Shown: in pieces, positions 7,225-9,511 of the stretch
How positions within the stretch are numbered: the stretch's first letter is position 1
Layout of the letters: each line of letters opens with the position of its first letter
DNA from: Gemmatimonadota bacterium
Lineage (GTDB): Bacteria > Gemmatimonadota > Gemmatimonadetes > JACCXV01
Assembly (NCBI GenBank): GCA_013696835.1
Contig: JACCXV010000164.1
Coordinates: forward strand, 1 to 9,511
Direction of reading: 5' to 3'
Length of the DNA: 9,511 nucleotides
Translations under genes and position numbers: made by a program
The notes under the pieces: generated by a model
The model's input: the letters and a program-made list of their open reading frames with translations, nothing else
Told to the model about the DNA's origin: nothing
Databases searched by the model: none

Positions 7225-8219
7225 CGCTGGCCGGCGGGCACCCTGGAGGGCTCAACGGCGCGCTCCGCCGCGCGCTCCGACTCGAGCTCCGATCTGCGCA
7301 GACGCAGCTGGACGTCCTCCAGCATCTTGCGGTTCACTGCGAGCAGGTCGGCGATCAGGCCGAAGGTCCAGAGCTGAACCCCGGTGAGGATCAGGATCGC
7401 GGCCAGGATCAGGCTCGGGATCCGCGTGCGTGACGTCCCCTCGAGGAAATACGCCATCCAGCGCACCCCCAGCAGTGTCCCGGCGGTGAACGGCAGCGCC
7501 CCGAGGATCACGAAGAACCGCAGGGGGCGGTACGTCATGAAGATGCGCAGGATCGTGAACATGGACTGCCGCACGTAGGCGGGCATGCTGCGGTAGAGCC
7601 TGGAAGGCCGGAGCCAGCCGTTCGTGCGCACCGGGACGGACGTGATGGCCATGCCCTTCTGCCCCGCCTGGATGATGGTCTCCAGGGTGTACGTGTAATC
7701 GTTGAACACGTTCAGCCGCATCGCGGCGTCGCGGCTGATGGCCCGGAAGCCGCTGGGGGCGTCGGGGATGTCAGTGCGGCTGGCCACCCGCACAGCCCAG
7801 CTGCCGAGCTTCTGGAGCAGGTTCTTGACGGGCGAGAAGTGCTCGATGGTCCCGATTGGCCTGGCGCCCACGACGATGTCCGCGCTGCCTCGCAGGATCG
7901 GCTCGATGAGCAGCGGGATGTCGTCCGCGCAGTACTGGTTGTCGGCGTCGGTGTTCACGATCACGTCGGCCCCCGCCCGCAGGGACGCCTCCAGCCCGGC
8001 CATAAACGCCCGCGCGAGGCCCTGGTGCTGCGGCAGGTCCACCACGTGGTCCACGCCGTGGAGCAGGGCGATCTCGGACGTGCGGTCGGCGCTGCCGTCG
8101 TTCACGACCAGCCACTCGACGGCGTCCACGCCGGGCAGCTCGCGCGGGAGTGCCGCGAGCGCGACCCCGAGCGTCGCCTCCTCGTTGTAGCAGGGGATCT
8201 GGATGACGAGCTTCGTCAC
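7221..8219 (-). CDS. GT2 family glycosyltransferase, polyprenyl-phosphate sugar transferase-like, membrane-anchored
   Basis: The protein has 332 residues, starting at GTG 8219-8217. The GT-A fold motifs are clear: IPCYNEE (8-14), VVNDGSADRT (38-47), TDADNQY with the metal-binding DxD (D91-D93), and PSGFRAISRDAA (155-166). Two membrane segments follow (about 233-253 and 268-292), then a charged, probably coiled tail (293-322). This is the layout of bacterial dolichyl-phosphate mannose synthase-like or polyprenyl-phosphate sugar synthase-like enzymes, which transfer a sugar from a nucleotide donor to a lipid phosphate on the cytoplasmic face. The product would be a donor for GT39-type enzymes, and two candidates lie downstream in the same gene run. 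Sugar specificity cannot be read. Its stop overlaps the GTG of the toroid gene. Upstream, 48 non-coding bases separate it from the permease stop; no clear ribosome binding site, promoter or strong hairpin was seen there. Confidence 0.9.
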   Translation of the reverse strand: MTKLVIQIPCYNEEATLGVALAALPRELPGVDAVEWLVVNDGSADRTSEIALLHGVDHVVDLPQHQGLARAFMAGLEASLRAGADVIVNTDADNQYCADDIPLLIEPILRGSADIVVGARPIGTIEHFSPVKNLLQKLGSWAVRVASRTDIPDAPSGFRAISRDAAMRLNVFNDYTYTLETIIQAGQKGMAITSVPVRTNGWLRPSRLYRSMPAYVRQSMFTILRIFMTYRPLRFFVILGALPFTAGTLLGVRWMAYFLEGTSRTRIPSLILAAILILTGVQLWTFGLIADLLAVNRKMLEDVQLRLRRSELESERAAERAVEPSRVPAGQR

Positions 8220-8267
8220 GGCGGGAACTCGGGCGCCGGGAAGGGGGGCCTCGCCGGAAACCGCGGC

Positions 8268-9511
8268 TCAGCCCCTCCGCCTGCGCAGCAGGTAGACCGG
8301 CAGCCCGAGCAGCACGATGACGAGCCCGGGCCAGGTCGTGGAGGGCCGGAACGAGAACAGGACGAGCAGAATCGTCGCCGCGCCGAGGATGTAGAGGATC
8401 GGCACCACGGGATAGCCGAACGCGCGGTAGGGGCGGTCGGCGTCCGGCCGCTTGGCTCGCAGCCGGAAGATGCCCGCGATCGTCAGGATGTAGAAGATCA
8501 GGGCGGCCGAGATGACGTAGTCGAGCAGGTCGCCGTAGAGGTTCCCGTAGGCGCCGGTCGCGGGATTGTAGACGCGTGGCAGGACCAGCGCGCAGGCCCA
8601 CACGCCCTGCAGCGCCAGGCCCCACGCCGGCACGCGGGAGGCGTTCAGAGTGCCCGCCCGGTCGAAGAACAGCCCGTCCCGCGCCATGGCGTAGTAGGCG
8701 CGCGCGCCCGCGAGGATCAGCCCGTTGTTGCAGCCGAAGGTCGAGACCATGATCGCGGCGGCCATCAGCCCCGCACCGACGCCGGGGAAGATGGCGTCGA
8801 GAGTGGCCGTGCCCACGCGGTCGCTGGGCGCGCGCTGGATCCCCTCCAGCGGCAGCGTCACGAGGTAGGCCACGTTGGCGAGCAGGTACAGGCCGATCAC
8901 GATCGAGGTGCCGAGCGCCAGCGACAGCGGAATGTTGCGGCGCGGGTCTCGCACCTCGCCGGCCGTGAACGTGATGTTGTTCCACGCATCGGACGAGAAG
9001 AGCGAGCCCGTCTGCGCGACGCAGATCGCCACGAAGAGCCCGAAGGCGCTCGTGGCCGCGAGCCCGGGCACGATCTCGTCCACGCCGCGCGGCTCCCAAA
9101 GCTGGCCGAAGTTCGCGTCAACCGTCGCGGCGTTCCAGCCGATCAGCAGGCCCGCGGCTATGAGCGCCAGCAGCGCGCCGGTCTTGGCCACGGTGAAGAC
9201 GTTCTGCACGACCTTGCCGTAGTCCAGCCCGCGCGTGTTGGTCCAGGTGAGGAGCGCGATCGACGCCACCGCCAGGAGCTGCGCGGTCGACAGCGAGACC
9301 GCGTAGCGCGACGACAGGTGGATCGGCTCGATCAGGTAGGCGTCCTCGGCGATCCCGGGCGCGAGCACGCCGGTGAAGCGGGCGAACGCCACCGCCACGG
9401 CCGCGATGGTGCCCGTCTGGATCACCATGAACAGCGTCCAGCCGTAGAGGAATCCCCACAGCGGCGAGAACGCCTCGCGCAGGTAGACGTACTGCCCGCC
9501 GGCGCGCGGCA
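8268..9511 (-). CDS. APC-superfamily amino acid permease, 5'-partial
   Basis: The coding frame is open to the right edge. The first complete codon is at 9509, and the ATG at 9428 is internal, because the residues before it (GGQYVYLREAFSPLWGFLYG) are the well-known third-helix region of APC transporters. About 413 residues are visible. Roughly 70-90 N-terminal residues, including the first helix with its usual Gly-Ser-Gly substrate-binding motif, lie outside the window. Counted from the first visible residue, landmarks are SSDAWNNITF (172-181) followed by GEVRDPRRNIP (184-194), GARAYYAMARDGLFF (268-282) and, further on, RPYRAFGYP before the last two helices. These fit the LAT/SteT-like exchanger branch of the family. 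The protein would exchange or import an amino acid or related amine; the substrate is not predictable. Whether it belongs to the same transcript as the glycan genes is uncertain, although it has the same strand and only 48 bases intervene. Confidence 0.9.
   Translation of the reverse strand, partial: PRAGGQYVYLREAFSPLWGFLYGWTLFMVIQTGTIAAVAVAFARFTGVLAPGIAEDAYLIEPIHLSSRYAVSLSTAQLLAVASIALLTWTNTRGLDYGKVVQNVFTVAKTGALLALIAAGLLIGWNAATVDANFGQLWEPRGVDEIVPGLAATSAFGLFVAICVAQTGSLFSSDAWNNITFTAGEVRDPRRNIPLSLALGTSIVIGLYLLANVAYLVTLPLEGIQRAPSDRVGTATLDAIFPGVGAGLMAAAIMVSTFGCNNGLILAGARAYYAMARDGLFFDRAGTLNASRVPAWGLALQGVWACALVLPRVYNPATGAYGNLYGDLLDYVISAALIFYILTIAGIFRLRAKRPDADRPYRAFGYPVVPILYILGAATILLVLFSFRPSTTWPGLVIVLLGLPVYLLRRRRG

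Noticed and set aside
5477..7255. 592-residue minus-strand open frame
   Set aside because: Off-frame shadow of the toroid gene; the frame at 5632-7224 has the family motifs and fits the coupled junctions.
8220..8267. Possible terminator or promoter between the permease and the GT2 gene
   Set aside because: Only short imperfect GC stems (about 4 bp) and no T-run or promoter-like boxes are visible.
7771..9099. 442-residue minus-strand open frame bridging the GT2 and permease genes
   Set aside because: Off-frame Arg/Ala/Gly-rich reading across two clearly recognised genes and their spacer.

Overview
The window is strongly GC-rich and almost completely coding, with GTG as well as ATG starts and mostly overlapping or abutting genes. 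This suggests a high-GC bacterium; the phylum cannot be read from the sequence (lineages such as Gemmatimonadota, Acidobacteriota, Myxococcota or candidate phyla like Eisenbacteria would all fit). No RNA gene, CRISPR array, insertion sequence or transposase is visible.

Layout. One plus-strand gene enters from the left edge (2 to about 1290 as credible coding, open to 1432): a multi-pass GT39/ArnT-like membrane protein that has lost its N-terminus to the window edge. Everything else is on the minus strand and reads right to left: an APC-family amino acid permease running off the right edge (8268-9511); a GT2 polyprenyl-phosphate sugar transferase-like enzyme with two C-terminal membrane segments (7221-8219); a heparinase/alginate-lyase-like alpha/alpha-toroid protein with no signal peptide (5632-7224); a flippase-like integral membrane protein of the LPG synthase TM/AglD (UPF0104) type (4668-5630); a GT39-type membrane glycosyltransferase with the expected Asp-Glu pair (3065-4690); and a large multi-pass membrane protein resembling a poorly characterised bacterial family (1017-3065).

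The five minus-strand genes from the GT2 gene onward are packed with a 4-nt overlap (GTGA), a 1-nt gap (TGACATG), a short overlap and a 1-nt overlap (TGATG). They therefore look like one translationally coupled operon. The combination of a GT2 enzyme that would charge a lipid carrier, a flippase-like protein, and GT39-type enzymes that use lipid-phosphate sugars outside the membrane suggests an envelope glycan or glycolipid assembly or decoration module. The toroid protein may trim or modify the product. This is inferred from family membership and context; no substrate can be named.

The oddest spot is near 1284-1291. There the plus-strand gene and the last minus-strand gene meet tail to tail, neither has a stop codon where its family-like sequence ends, and each frame runs on for 140-270 nt antisense through the other. 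This may be a deletion or inversion that fused two genes tail to tail, or an assembly join.
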